From NCBI RefSeq assembly GCF_000002985.6, contig NC_003284.9, positions 3,596,001-3,660,000 of the forward strand: 64,000 nucleotides of DNA, in the 5' to 3' direction. The stretch's first letter is position 1. The number at the start of each line of letters is the position of its first letter. The translations under genes were made by a program, and so were the position numbers. This document shows, piece by piece, positions 1-10,878 of this stretch. Source of the DNA: Caenorhabditis elegans (Eukaryota; Nematoda; Chromadorea; Rhabditida; Rhabditidae). Below the pieces are notes generated by a model. That model was not told where the DNA came from, ran no database searches, and saw only the letters and a program-made list of their open reading frames with translations.

Positions 1-351
1 GAATGTCGTGTTGTCATCGAGAATCGGGTCAATCATTTGTGAATAGTGACAGTCTTCGCGCTCAATTTCAGCAATGCCGACTGGGATGTTGACCCAAGGA
101 TACAAGTCTTCAACTGTTTCGCAAGACAAATCGAATACCACATCCTGACGCTTTTGACCTACAGATTCTACCATTCGAACAGCCAATTCTGTTGCTGCAG
201 CCTGGAAATTTTGATAGATATGTGATATTATCAAAAAAGCGTGACTTACTCGTTTTGGGCATTCTATTCTAAAGTTATCAAATGGCGATGATACAAAAAC
301 ATTTTTACAGGCTACCGTAGACACCAAGGTTAGAAGCAAGAATAGCTTCAT
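1..351 (-). CDS. Predicted secreted protein, 5' part only
   Basis: Two exons are visible: 250-351 (start codon at 351) and 1-201, which runs off the left edge. They join in phase 0 across a 48-base intron with donor CGA|gtaagt and acceptor ttccag|GCT. The N-terminus MKLFLLLTLVSTVAC is a classic signal peptide with cleavage likely near Ala14/Cys15. The mature part seen so far (about 85 residues) contains Cys31, a Cys in LSCETVEDLYPW and a Cys in EREDCHYSQM, so disulphides in an extracellular protein are likely. I do not recognise the family. Upstream DNA to about 770 is GC-richer and probably holds its promoter. Confidence 0.8.
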   Translation of the reverse strand, partial: MKLFLLLTLVSTVACKNVFVSSPFDNFRIECPKRVSHAFLIISHIYQNFQAAATELAVRMVESVGQKRQDVVFDLSCETVEDLYPWVNIPVGIAEIEREDCHYSQMIDPILDDNTTF

Positions 352-592
352 CGCTGCAAAAATTGGCACGATTGTCGATTGGCAAATTGGATGCCGCGCC
401 GATTTTTAAAGGATCGTAAATGTGAGGAAAAAAGTGCTGTACAGGATAGGAGATACGGATGGAAAACCAGGAGATAGAGGGAACAAGATAGATGGACAGA
501 TAACGAAAGAGAAAGGCGGAGTGAGGGTGCTTGGTGGCCGAGAAAAAGTTGTGCGAGCGCTACTTGCCCTGTGGGCTTTCTAGTGAAATGTG

Positions 593-627
593 GATGATGA
601 TGATGATGATGATGATGCTGATGATGT
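593..627. repeat. GAT/ATC trinucleotide microsatellite
   Basis: About eleven GAT units run in a row with one GCT interruption. On the minus strand they read CAT and create a polyhistidine run in a spurious open frame just upstream of the secreted-protein start. Confidence 0.85.
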
Positions 628-1310
628 CGGGGAGTGTCCAGATTCGAGACGACGACGCCGCGGACGGATGATAACAGGCCAAACGCGGTCAGTTTATGCG
701 CGTTCCGCGTAAACACATGATAATCGGCGACGCAAGGGATGATGGAGAAGCAACTGAATAGAATCAAAGCATTCTTGGATATTTGAGAGAAATAGATGAA
801 TATGGCACTTCAATCAAATTTATAGTGAATGAGTGATATAACAAATTTGATATGTATCTTAAACGTAGGATGATGTGAAATTTGGTAGAAATAGATTTCA
901 TTACTACGTTAATTTTTGAATTGCTAGTGAATCTATTCCTTGTAACAAACAAAACAGAAACAAAAAGAAAAATTGAAAATCTAAAAGCTGAGTATCGAAA
1001 CCACTTGAAACTGATTAATCCTTAATACCAAATGATACTATTTTCTGGGTCACAGTTTTCCTCCTCTCGGGAAGTGATAGATAGGGAAAAAATGTGGTCA
1101 CAGGTGAATTGGAAGGATGCGAAAGTTTCATGAAAGCGAAACTTGTCTGATTGACCCGGTTAAAAAGGAAGATGCTGCGGTTGCCGCGCATCGGGGGTCA
1201 ATTATACTTTTGTCGGGAAGAAAGAGTTCATCACCTTTCTTGCGTTAATCATTAATCAATTTGAACTTTCGATTTCTATATTAAAACCTTTATTCACAGA
1301 AAACCGAGTT

Positions 1311-1316
1311 TTTATT
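1311..1316 (-). terminator. Poly(A) signal AATAAA of the CRAL-TRIO/GOLD gene
   Basis: The plus strand reads tttatt, so the minus strand reads AATAAA. It lies about 105 bases past the stop codon at 1421-1423, a normal 3' UTR length for this genome. Confidence 0.65.
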
Positions 1317-1420
1317 CATTTTACTCATTTGATTCACAACCTTAAAATGTCAGTGATATATAAAAATTCCCAATTACAAAACAAAAATGATAGGACCATA
1401 ACAGTTATGAAATCTATAAA

Positions 1421-4400
1421 TTATTCCAAGACAATCTTATACTTCACATCTTTGCCGAAGAATGTTCCATGCGAATTGTTGAAAATGAACACATATTCCC
1501 CAGTTTCCTCAATTTTGAAGGATCCAATTTCCGGATGAAACTCTGTGAGGCAGCGGAAAACTGGCCAGACCTGAAAATTAAATCATTGTGCAAAAAAAAA
1601 TGTTAGCAAACAGGCTAATTCTACATTGATAAGAAATTGTGACTATGACTTTCAAAAATATATATTGGTCATGCTCTTGTCCACATGCAGAGTGGACAGT
1701 GAAACTTGTCGAATCTTAATGTAAATATGATAAGCAAATGGAAATTAAAACTGACTACTCGGCCGTCCTTCTCAATGCTAAAGTCGATGTCTCCACTGCT
1801 AACACGCCATAGCCAATGGAAATACTTTCCGCTTTCTCCGTACATTTTTATCTGAAAATAAAAAAACAGTTGTGCGTGTCTTGAAGAATTTGGTTAACCT
1901 CAGTTTTCGACCTCGCTGGAACAGCAATTTTGGTTCGGTCTCCTTCAAGTTTGTGAGAGTCAGCATACCTAAAACATGAAGTGCTTATACAGTGGTAAGA
2001 CTAAACGCGGTTTGAGATAGACCTGTGTTTTTTTAAGTAGACGGTTATTACTAATATTCAAATTTTAGATTTCTTAACGAACGTTTATAACAAAGGTAAC
2101 ACGGAAAAGTTTGGAAAATTGCAACAAAAACTATCCAAAAATCATGCGGAATAGACTGAAAATGATTTAGTTTCAATATTTTCGCAAATGACTTTAAGTG
2201 GGAACTCAAGTTTTTTTTTATCTATATACACGTAATTATACGATCTGTTTATACGTAATCGCACCACTTTTCTTGCAGGTTTGAAATGTTTAGAATGTTC
2301 AAGATCGGGCTCCTCACTGTTAAAATAACTGTTCACATTCACTACACTTTCTTCAAAATTAATTTAAAGTTAACTTAACTATTCCGATCGAAATTAAAAT
2401 CCAAAAATTGATTGATTTGGTAAAACTTTGTGTTCTAATTTTAGTAATAAGTACCACAGTACAAATATCCACAAATTTCTATACTTTTTTTCCACATACC
2501 ACAAACTCTCTGGCACTTTTCCTCCCATCCGAATATCGCCACATGGATGTTCGTGTTTTTTGACGCCTCCCCAATGCATGAAGATGTTCTCCTCGCCAAT
2601 CTCCTCGATCAGATGATTTTTCCAATCTTTATCCAAAAATCGGACCTGTCGAGACAACATAAAAACTCGAACTGGCTAAGAATGGCAAATACCTTTTCCC
2701 TTGTTTGAGACGACAAAACAGGCGATACCATCGCGTAAACCGCTGACATCATTGCGGGACAGTTGATTATATAAATTCTGCGAGCAAAGTCGGGGAAAAT
2801 GTTCTAAAAGTGCAATGATGCAAGGGATGATAAAGAAAAGTACAAAAATAAACAATACCTGCAACATGGTAAGCAAGCTCATGTACACTTTAAGAGTAGG
2901 AGTGTACAAAAGATCCATGCTAAAACCATCAAGATCCATGATAATGATCACACCCATTTTACGTTCGGTTTCTTGTTCGGTTTGGCGAATTATTTTGAAT
3001 GACATTTCGGTTTCAGAAATACAGAGTTGGAAGAGTTGCGAAGTGGGCCCGGCTTTCACGAGGGTTTTTGGATGCGCCTAAAGTTTTTTTTTATAATGTT
3101 TGTCAAACTCAATAAAGTATTCAATTTTAAAAAAAGTTTTTTTTTTCAATTCTGAAGTGCTCTTTAAAATTTTTATACCGAAATTTGTTTGTGCTATTTT
3201 CAATAGTAACTTTTGTTTAAATAAAGGAGATTTTTAGGCTTTTATTGGTGATCAGTGGATAATTGACTCCTTTTTTCCATAAATTGTTTCGAAATGACCA
3301 AATACAGTGATAAAATTTTTAAAAAGTTTTTTTAAAAGTTTTTTCGAGTCAAAAAGCTGTGAAAACTTTTTTCCCAATTTTTTGAAAACCTCGATTAAAA
3401 AAATCACGTATTTTTATGAATTGATTACGTTGATTACGATGATGATTATTTCATATTCCGATACTGTATGGGTTTGAATATGCGGCAATATCTCGAAAAG
3501 TTGCGCAGTTTCAGTTTTCACGCCATTTTGGTTTTTTAAAAAGTTTTCATAAGTTTTGTTGTCACTTTCGGACATTTTAGCTCCATAGCAATTATTTAAA
3601 AAAATTTTATACCCGAATTGCCTCAAAGTAGCTCCAAACACAACATTTTCTGATTCAAATTCAATTAAAAATAAATAAAATTTCAAAAGCATAAAAATTA
3701 AATTGATTATTAAATTTTGTCATGAGCAAAGTTACAAATACATATAAAACATTAGGTAAAATTTGAAATTTTTTTTCAAAACTTCGAAGTGTCTTAAAAT
3801 TTTGAGGATTAATTCAAACAATTTCGTCTTGAAATTCAGTCCTTTCAAGTTTCGTAAGTTTTTCTGAGTTTATTAATGCACAAAATTCTGATTTGTAAAT
3901 TCCTCTATTAGATTTCACAATATCTTTTTTGTTTCAAATATCTGGATAACATGTCTGAGAAATTTTTTATTGCGATCTTATTCCAACAAACAAACCTTTG
4001 CCATAGCCTGCATGTAGACCACATCACCTCGTTTGCTCTTTCCCATTATACCCCCGGGAAAGTACTCGGCAACAGCTGACATGTTTTTGATGTCCCTATT
4101 TATTTGATCGACGCTTGTTGTCTGCTTGTTGTTCATTCCAAGATTTACCAGTGTTTCCACAGCATATCGCATTTTTGGAACAATGACGTCTGAGGAAAAT
4201 TTAATTTTGTATTTTGTAGGTTTTGTAGGCCTCACCAATTTTGTAGTCCCAACCCATAAGCCAGCGAAGAAGCGAGAAATCGGTGTCATACTCGGGATAT
4301 CTAAAAAAAAAACAAATTGAAATATAGAACTTTAAAATTAAAAAAAAAACCTACGTTGCCAGGATATCTTTAGTTTTTGATCTTAACTCAGCAATTTTAT

Positions 4401-4740
4401 CTTTTTGATGGGCGGTAAGCTCATTCAGATGCGGATAATGATTCTCGACGACCATGTCTGAAAACGAGAATTAATGAAAAAACCAAAAGACAAACATGCA
4501 TATTCAACTATGAATAGAGCACGCTGAGAAAAAACTGATAACTGTGAAATTGTATGGTCAGGCCAAAAATGTTTTATCAGTAATCATGGATTGAAATTTT
4601 CCAAACAAAAACCAGAGACACTAGACGGTGTCACAATTTTGATAATTTGGAGTTTAATTATTAGATCAATTGACAAGAGTTTGAAGTTTTTTGTTGAAAA
4701 GTAGTAAACTAAACAAACCTGTTGAGGTACTACCAAACAT
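1421..4740 (-). CDS. SEC14-like CRAL-TRIO and GOLD domain protein
   Basis: Ten exons join in frame: 4719-4740, 4355-4457, 4236-4300, 3996-4189, 2859-3077, 2693-2803, 2500-2645, 1899-1968, 1759-1851 and 1421-1570. The product is 390 aa, close to vertebrate SEC14L proteins. Residues about 8-65 are the CRAL-TRIO N-terminal helical part (DFSLLRWLMGWDYKI). About 95-265 are the lipid-binding CRAL-TRIO fold (GVIIIMDLDGFSM, then RIYIINCPAMMSAVY). About 288-388 are a GOLD beta-sandwich (KIAVPARS, WLWRVSSGDIDFSI, IEETGEYVFIFNN). Such proteins bind a hydrophobic ligand or phosphoinositide and act at Golgi or endosomal membranes. There is no signal peptide or TM segment, so it should be cytosolic. The ligand cannot be read from sequence. 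It may be one of the worm ctg-type genes, but I cannot say which. Confidence 0.9.
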
Positions 4741-5839
4741 TGTTTGATGTAGTGATGCACAGTGCACAAAAGATGATATCAATAAAACTGAAATGAAAAT
4801 TTGAAAAAAAATCATTCAAAAATGATAAGTAATTTCAACCGAAAAAAATCTTCCGGGTTGGGAGGCCCTTTTTGGTGAGTTTTTTTTTCATGTAACAAAA
4901 ACGGGAGACAGAAAGAAATAAACGGAAATGTATCTAGGAAACAGAATAAAATTAAATATTTGAATTTGTATTTCATATTTTTCAGCATTTGGAAAAAAGT
5001 TTAGACTACCAAATGAACCCTATTTTATTCTAAAAAGAAGCTTTTAAATATATCTCTACAAAAAAAACTAGCAGCTGAGGAGCACTCTGAACAAAATTAA
5101 AAGTCGATTTGAAAATATTTCAGTGTATTTTTCGCTACTTCCTAGGCCTGTGAAATTGCTCCAAAGGTGAATTTTTGAAGTTTCAGATTTTTTTTGGAAA
5201 AAAAAATTTAACATATTGTGAACGAACATTTTTAGTCAACAATAATTATTTTCTCATAAATACTGGCAGTATCATTTTATCGCAAGAATGGCTGTATTAC
5301 ATAAGTAAAAAATGTTCAAGTTATTCCGATTGAAAATTTAAAAAAAAGCTTAAACACGTAAAAAATAGTATAAGTACATGAAAGGAAGCATATAACTTTT
5401 TCTTTTCGGTTTTCGAAAGTTTAAATCTGAGCTACTGAGCTGAAATACTTTCCCTGTAAGGATTCAAATTTGAAAAATAATTTTGTTTGTATTTTGTTCA
5501 TGCAATGTGGCACCTTTTTCCCCTTCCTTTGTTCGTTCACATTTGCATATCAAAAATCTTCGTCCAGGTAGAGATGTATGGTTCCCATTGTATCATCATT
5601 TTCTTACTCTTTTCCTTCCACAACTCTCCCACTCATCGAGCAGCTAGATCTTTATGTTTCGAGCGCCTCTTCTTCTCCTCCATCCTACACGATCAATTTT
5701 TTTAGCTGCCGTCGTTTTCCTTCAACTCGATGAGAGTGTAAAAATGCCAAACGTTTGGCCAGTTTCTTTTCACAATCTTTCTTTTCCTAGCTACTTGCCA
5801 CACAACTCATCCGCTATTTCATTTTTGCAGACGATCGAA
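4741..5839. other. Divergent intergenic region
   Basis: The start codons at 4740 (minus) and 5840 (plus) face away from each other, so this 1.1 kb should hold both promoters. It is mostly A/T-rich, with a pyrimidine-rich part at 5500-5830. The sequence atttttgcag at 5821-5830, ten bases before the plus-strand ATG, looks like a splice acceptor. It suggests either an upstream non-coding exon or trans-splicing to a spliced leader. Confidence 0.5.
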
Positions 5840-8147
5840 ATGGAATTGCTCACATCTCCATCATTCCACCATATCTCGCCACTTACACGGTCTAGAAGCG
5901 ATGTTCGTTCAGCTGCAATGAGAAGGTAAATGAACCAACGATCACAAATTAAAATTGGTTACCGATAAGCTATCTAAAAGTCAAAAGTTGCTGCTTTCTA
6001 GTATAGTGTAGTGTTGATAGAGGTCTTGTTTTTAAACTTCGATATTAAAATGTTCACTTAAAAATCATATGAATATTTTTGTACTCTAGTAATAGTGAAA
6101 ACGTCAATTAAGAGGGAGAACATTTTCTATAGATCAGAATCGAAAAAAAAAACAGAAAAAAACCTAAGATTAGCCAAGACCAAGCTTTTATATTTTTGAA
6201 AGTAATACGATGGAAAAGAAATTGTTAATAAAAAAATCATAGATGCAACTAGAAAACAAGTTGATTCAAAACACTAATACCAATTTGGTCATCTTATAGT
6301 AAAAACCTTCACCATCAAAAGTTCCAGATCCAACTCTTTCTCCGGAGTCACCCGATCGACCTCCAGCAACCGGTTCTCTCGTCCCGAATATGGATACGGT
6401 GGTGGCTATATGGCCCGTTCAATCAACAAATGCGGTAGGCAACCTTCTTATGTGATTGAAAGCGCGTGCTTCATCGTGCTTGTTATTTTCATCGGAGTCA
6501 TTGGCTTCTTCTTTTGTGTTCTAGCCGTTTGACACTCATCTCCTCCTATCCCAATAACGTACATGTCCTTCATTCAACTTTTTGTCACATCCAGGGTTCT
6601 GGATAATCTATGCACTTTTTGTCGGGTTGTTGTTGCCATCGCGAGTAAAGTTTTTTCTTGATGTCTTGTTTTCACACAATCTGGTGATTATCAATGCCAA
6701 AAATGCGACACAATATGTATGAAAACTTTCATAAAGAGAAAAAAAAATGAATTGCAATTCATTTTTATCATCTCTTTTCTCACTCTATCTGAGCCAGCTG
6801 CTCATTGCTCGATTTACACCCACGCGAGTTTCAAGAGAGAGAGAGAGACACACTTTCTTAGAAAGCGATATCAAGAACTACGTTCTAATAAAAAAAAACA
6901 ACTTGTTGAATTTCAGGTGGATCTATCTTTGGAAGATCTCTCGCTGCATCGGCGCTCACCACAACTCCACCATTCCACAGCGTTGGAGTTCAGCGTAGTA
7001 CCCCACATTACACCGACAAGTACGTTTACAGCACATAATGAATATGAAGCTATATTTTCAGATACCCATATGTTCGATACAGCTATGGAAACACTGACAC
7101 CGGACTCGGCATTTTGACTCAATCGGAATCGGTAAGTTTTATAAGTAGTTCCAATTTTTACAGAATCAGTATCAAATCTCACTATTATTTCAAAAACTCA
7201 TCTTCAGGTCTACGGCCACCACTCTGGAATTCGTGATATTGGAACTAAGCGTTGGCTGGAGGGAAAGCTCAATGCCTATAACACCTCTCTTTTCACCCGT
7301 CCCGACTACCAAAAACGTGTTGAGAGACCACTAGCATCAGCAAGAAGCTACGTCCGATATATGCCAGTTGATGACGCCTTGGATATGTACAAGAAGAGAT
7401 GTATGACAGTTGGAACGTTGTCGAAGGTAACGCAATTTTTTAGACTACTGTTGTATTTTCTCCATTAGTCTTGCATTTTCGAGTTTATTAAATATCTTAG
7501 CAGTTTCTTGTAGGCACCGCATAAATTAAGAAATCCATAGAGTCATTGAATTTTGAAGAAAAATATAATTCGGTTTTTTATCCTCAGTCAGTTGAAAATG
7601 TATTTTGCAGTTTCTAGAAAATTAAAAATAAAGCTTGATGGCAATATTCATTCAATAGGAGTATTGAAAAACATGCTTTAAGTGAATTACAAATTAATAT
7701 TTCTTTTTCATTAATTTGATTAGTTTTGGCGATACATATTTGTCTTTTGTATTATTCAAAAATTGATTACTGGCTGAACTAAAAATATGTATTATCCAGT
7801 TTTCTAGAGTTTTGTATATACTCATTTATTTCTTACTCACACTTGAGCCTAGATATAATCTTTTAAAACTCAATTTAAAAAAAAACCAAAATTCGGGTTT
7901 ATTAAAAGCCTCACAACTGGATACTCACTCTGCACAAGTATTATTTTTTAATAAAATGAAGTGCAATCTATTTTAGTACTGGCTTTCACCAGCTACTTGG
8001 GCTTCCCGTCGCGAGAAGGAGCTCAACCTCTCGTCATCTCTCAGCCGTGGAAACTACTCTTACTCTAGCCGATTTGACAGGTACTGAGGTTTTAGTTTTT
8101 GGTAAATTAATTATTCTTAATTCAGACTTGGAGGACGCGTTTATTAA
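5840..8147 (+). CDS. 236-aa Tyr/Arg/Ser-rich protein, unassigned
   Basis: Seven exons join in frame: 5840-5925, 6328-6434, 6917-7019, 7062-7131, 7208-7426, 7977-8080 and 8126-8147. The product is 236 aa, basic, with no signal peptide or membrane segment. The first third is Ser/Arg/Gly/Tyr-rich (RPEYGYGGGYMARS). The centre carries repeated aromatic-basic motifs (YPYVRYSYGN, RSYVRYMPVDDALDMY). The C-terminal part reads KYWLSPATWASRREKEL. Spacing of Y-x-R-Y, DD, KKR and P-x-TWA-x-R reminded me of the WYR module of arthropod flightin, a thick-filament protein. This comparison is from memory and weak. The acceptor beside the ATG may be trans-spliced. A clean poly(A) signal follows at 8340. Function unknown. 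Confidence 0.8.
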
Positions 8148-8339
8148 ATTTTCTAAAACCTTCTGATCCATTTCATCGACTTCAACATTTTTCCATCGCG
8201 ATTCAACATTCACGATATGTTCTTTCTACACGACTTCTTGACGCCGTTTTCGCATTTTGTTTGGTGTTTAACAAAGTGCGATGAGCAGCTCGGTTCAGTT
8301 ATTCTTTTTTTTCTTGTTTTATACTTTAATTGATATTCC

Positions 8340-8345
8340 AATAAA
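8340..8345 (+). terminator. Poly(A) signal AATAAA of the 236-aa protein gene
   Basis: AATAAA lies about 190 bases past the stop at 8145-8147. It sits in the 362-base gap between this gene and the convergent WBP2-like gene. Confidence 0.6.
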
Positions 8346-8509
8346 ATCAAAATAATTACATTCATTCAGTAAATTAAACATCACCGTTGTATATAAACAT
8401 GCGGGGAGACGGACAAAGCGAGGACGGGAATCATTGGATTGAAGAGTCGAAAAGCCACGAACTTTTGAAAAATACAAGCTCATAAGCTTTAAGCGGATAA
8501 ATTAAAACT

Positions 8510-9734
8510 TTACAACGGTCCATTTTTGGATGGAAGTGGTGGAGCTTCTTGGTAAGCATTGTAGGCTGGTGGCTGAGCGCTAGATTGTTGTTGAATATTG
8601 TTATAATCTGGAAGAGTAGAAGGATGAGGAGCAGCTCCTTGTCCGACGTTGAATCCTCCCTGCGGTGGTTGATTAGTTGGATAAGGATGGTATTGTCCTG
8701 GCTGTTGAGGTTGTCCAGGGTACGCCCCAACATTCTGGTACTGGACGGTTCCGACTGGCTGGAATTGTCCGGCAGGATACGGCGTGGTTTGTCCGATTCC
8801 TGGGTATGGTGGAGGCATGTCGTAAACGTAGACGTTTTGTGCTGGAAAACAATTTGTTTCGAAGAAATTACTACGTCATAAATCTTACCAGGTGGGCGCT
8901 CAGGAAAAACGTTCGTCGGAGCTTGGAATCCTTGGTATGTCCCTTGCACCAAGTAGTATGTCGGTGGAGCAGCATAGTACGTAGTGCCTGATTGCTGTTG
9001 CATATTTCCACCATATGCTGGTGGAGCAGCAAATGGACGAGCTCTAGATGCTGAAACAGAACCAAAACATTGATGGGAACTATTCAAGACAATCGTACCC
9101 ATGTCAGCAGCGCGAAGAAGTGCCTCTCCAAACTCGATGCATCCTCCTTTCGGGAAAGACAAACGCCATTCCGGACATCCATCAAAGTTGCCTCCAGGCA
9201 TTGGTTGAACCCATCCCTGAAAAATTAAAAATGTGACTGCAAGTCATTTAAGATTGAAAAAAAAACCTTGAGATAGTTTGGGGTGAGAAGTGGCTGTTCA
9301 AGTTTCACATCTCGCACTGAATTGAATGGCATCGCGAAGGATTTGAACTCATCTTTCTTGCTCTCGTTCATGAAAATTATCTGAAAAAATAAAGTTGAAA
9401 TATTTGAAATTTAGGATCAAACGTTTTGGTTTTCAGCTAAAATGAAAAAAAAAACCTATCCAGAAATGAAAATTTGCAACTCAAAAACTTTAAAACTCAC
9501 TCTGTGTGAAGTGAGATAGAGGGCTCCCGACTTGGTGGACTTGAACGCAGGAACATTGTACTTCTCGAACTTCAGCTTTACATTTGTTGTGTAGAGAAGA
9601 ATCCTGAAATTATAAAAACTTATTTCATAATTTGAAAAGAATCAGTTTTGAGAAAGAATTTAAAAAACTTACATTTCTCCATTATAAATCAAAATGCCTT
9701 GGCCATCGGGTGTGTGCGACGTGTTGAGCGACAT
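8510..9734 (-). CDS. WBP2-like GRAM-domain adaptor with PPxY motifs
   Basis: Six exons join in frame: 9673-9734, 9501-9603, 9267-9380, 9099-9216, 8889-9050 and 8510-8841. The product is 296 aa, slightly longer than vertebrate WBP2. Residues 1 to about 130 match the WBP2-type GRAM/PH-like domain (LYLTSHRIIFMNESKKDEFKSF, then QPLLTPNYLKG and FGEALLRAA). The rest is Pro/Gln/Tyr-rich with four PPxY motifs at about 142-145 (PPAY), 161-164 (PPTY), 196-199 (PPPY) and 277-280 (PPAY). PPxY binds WW domains of YAP/Nedd4-type proteins, so the role is probably a cytoplasmic or nuclear adaptor or transcriptional coactivator. The strong GRAM match and PPxY run make the family call secure; pathway membership is inference. 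Confidence 0.92.
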
Positions 9735-10878
9735 GGTGCTGCTGAAGAACAAAAAAAAATCAAAAATACTGCTTTTTAAGGAGGAAAATGGAATTAATGA
9801 GCAGATCGGGAATTGCGAAATACACGAAATCGACGAAAAACGGCATGGAATGGCGTGATGGCAACGTTTTCATACGGCGAGGGTAGCCAACACTGACTCA
9901 CGACCCCGAGACCCGCAATGGAGCGCGTTTTCCATTGCCTTGTTTTCTGCGTCTCTCACAAGTCATGGCTCTCTAGTGAGTGGTGAGTGGCGAAAGACAA
10001 ATAGTGTTTGCCATTAGATAGAGAGGGGAGTATCGATGCCATTAATCATGAATATGAAGGTTTATTATTATAAGGGCAGAATTGCCGGGAAATAAAGGTA
10101 ATTAGGCAACGAGCTACTTTTGGAAAATTTTGAGTCGATTTTGGTCGTGTATTTAAACATTTCTGGAAAAAAAACAAGTAGTTGTATTAATTTGTTGAAC
10201 AATTTGTGGTGAAAGTTAAAATAAATAAATAAGAGAACATTTATTATGTTAATTTGAAAGACTCTTAAAAATTTGGTGAATTCATTTGAAACTTTTCTGG
10301 TTTTTAAAGTAGATGTACTCCAAAGTATTCAAATGTTTCTTTTTTGTTTCTGTATAGTTCAACACATTATTATCCGGCCTAAGCTCCAAAAAGTTCGAAT
10401 GTTATGTTCACAATTTTAATTCACTTTAAAATGAGTATCATCATTTGCTTTGAATTTTAAGGAACTTTTGAAAGTGATAGTATCTATCAATCTAGGCTTT
10501 CTCTGTACACTTTGAAAATTAAAATTTCCTGAAATTCGTTTTATACACTAGGTAATCATATTTGTAAAACTTGACACTTGTAATAGCGTTCCTCTTAACT
10601 GATATGTCGAAATTTCTAGAATTTCCTATAATATTATTTGTATTTTTGATTTAAATATCAATGAACAATATTATTCTGCCAAAAATTATATTAGTTCCTT
10701 AGCGAAAAGAAATGAAGCTGAAAAACAAAAAAAACGATTGATAGGGAATGTTTATCGAGTCGCGTTGGATAAAAATGTTAAGTCGAACAATAAATACAAA
10801 ATGAGTGGATCGGAGATTAAATTGAAACCATTGAATCAGAAAACACAAATAATAATACTAATAATAATAAATTGTTTT
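9735..10878. other. Intergenic: promoter of WBP2-like gene, 3' flank of GTPase gene
   Basis: Positions 9735 to about 10030 are GC-richer and contain the presumed promoter and 5' UTR of the WBP2-like gene. From 10040 to 10878 the DNA is A/T-rich. It includes an AAT microsatellite (about 10846-10872) next to the GTPase stop codon. No exon was supported here. Confidence 0.5.

Larger units (their letters stand above)
352..1420. other. Intergenic region between two minus-strand genes
   Basis: No convincing exon was found. The region holds the promoter side of the leftmost gene (352 to about 770), a GAT microsatellite (593-627), a 10-base inverted repeat (about 1150-1205), and the 3' end with poly(A) signal of the CRAL-TRIO gene (1311-1316). 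Confidence 0.6.

Noticed and set aside
348-767. 139-codon minus-strand frame with a His run
   Set aside because: It starts at TTG, its His run is the GAT microsatellite, and it overlaps the promoter and start of the real secreted-protein gene in another frame.
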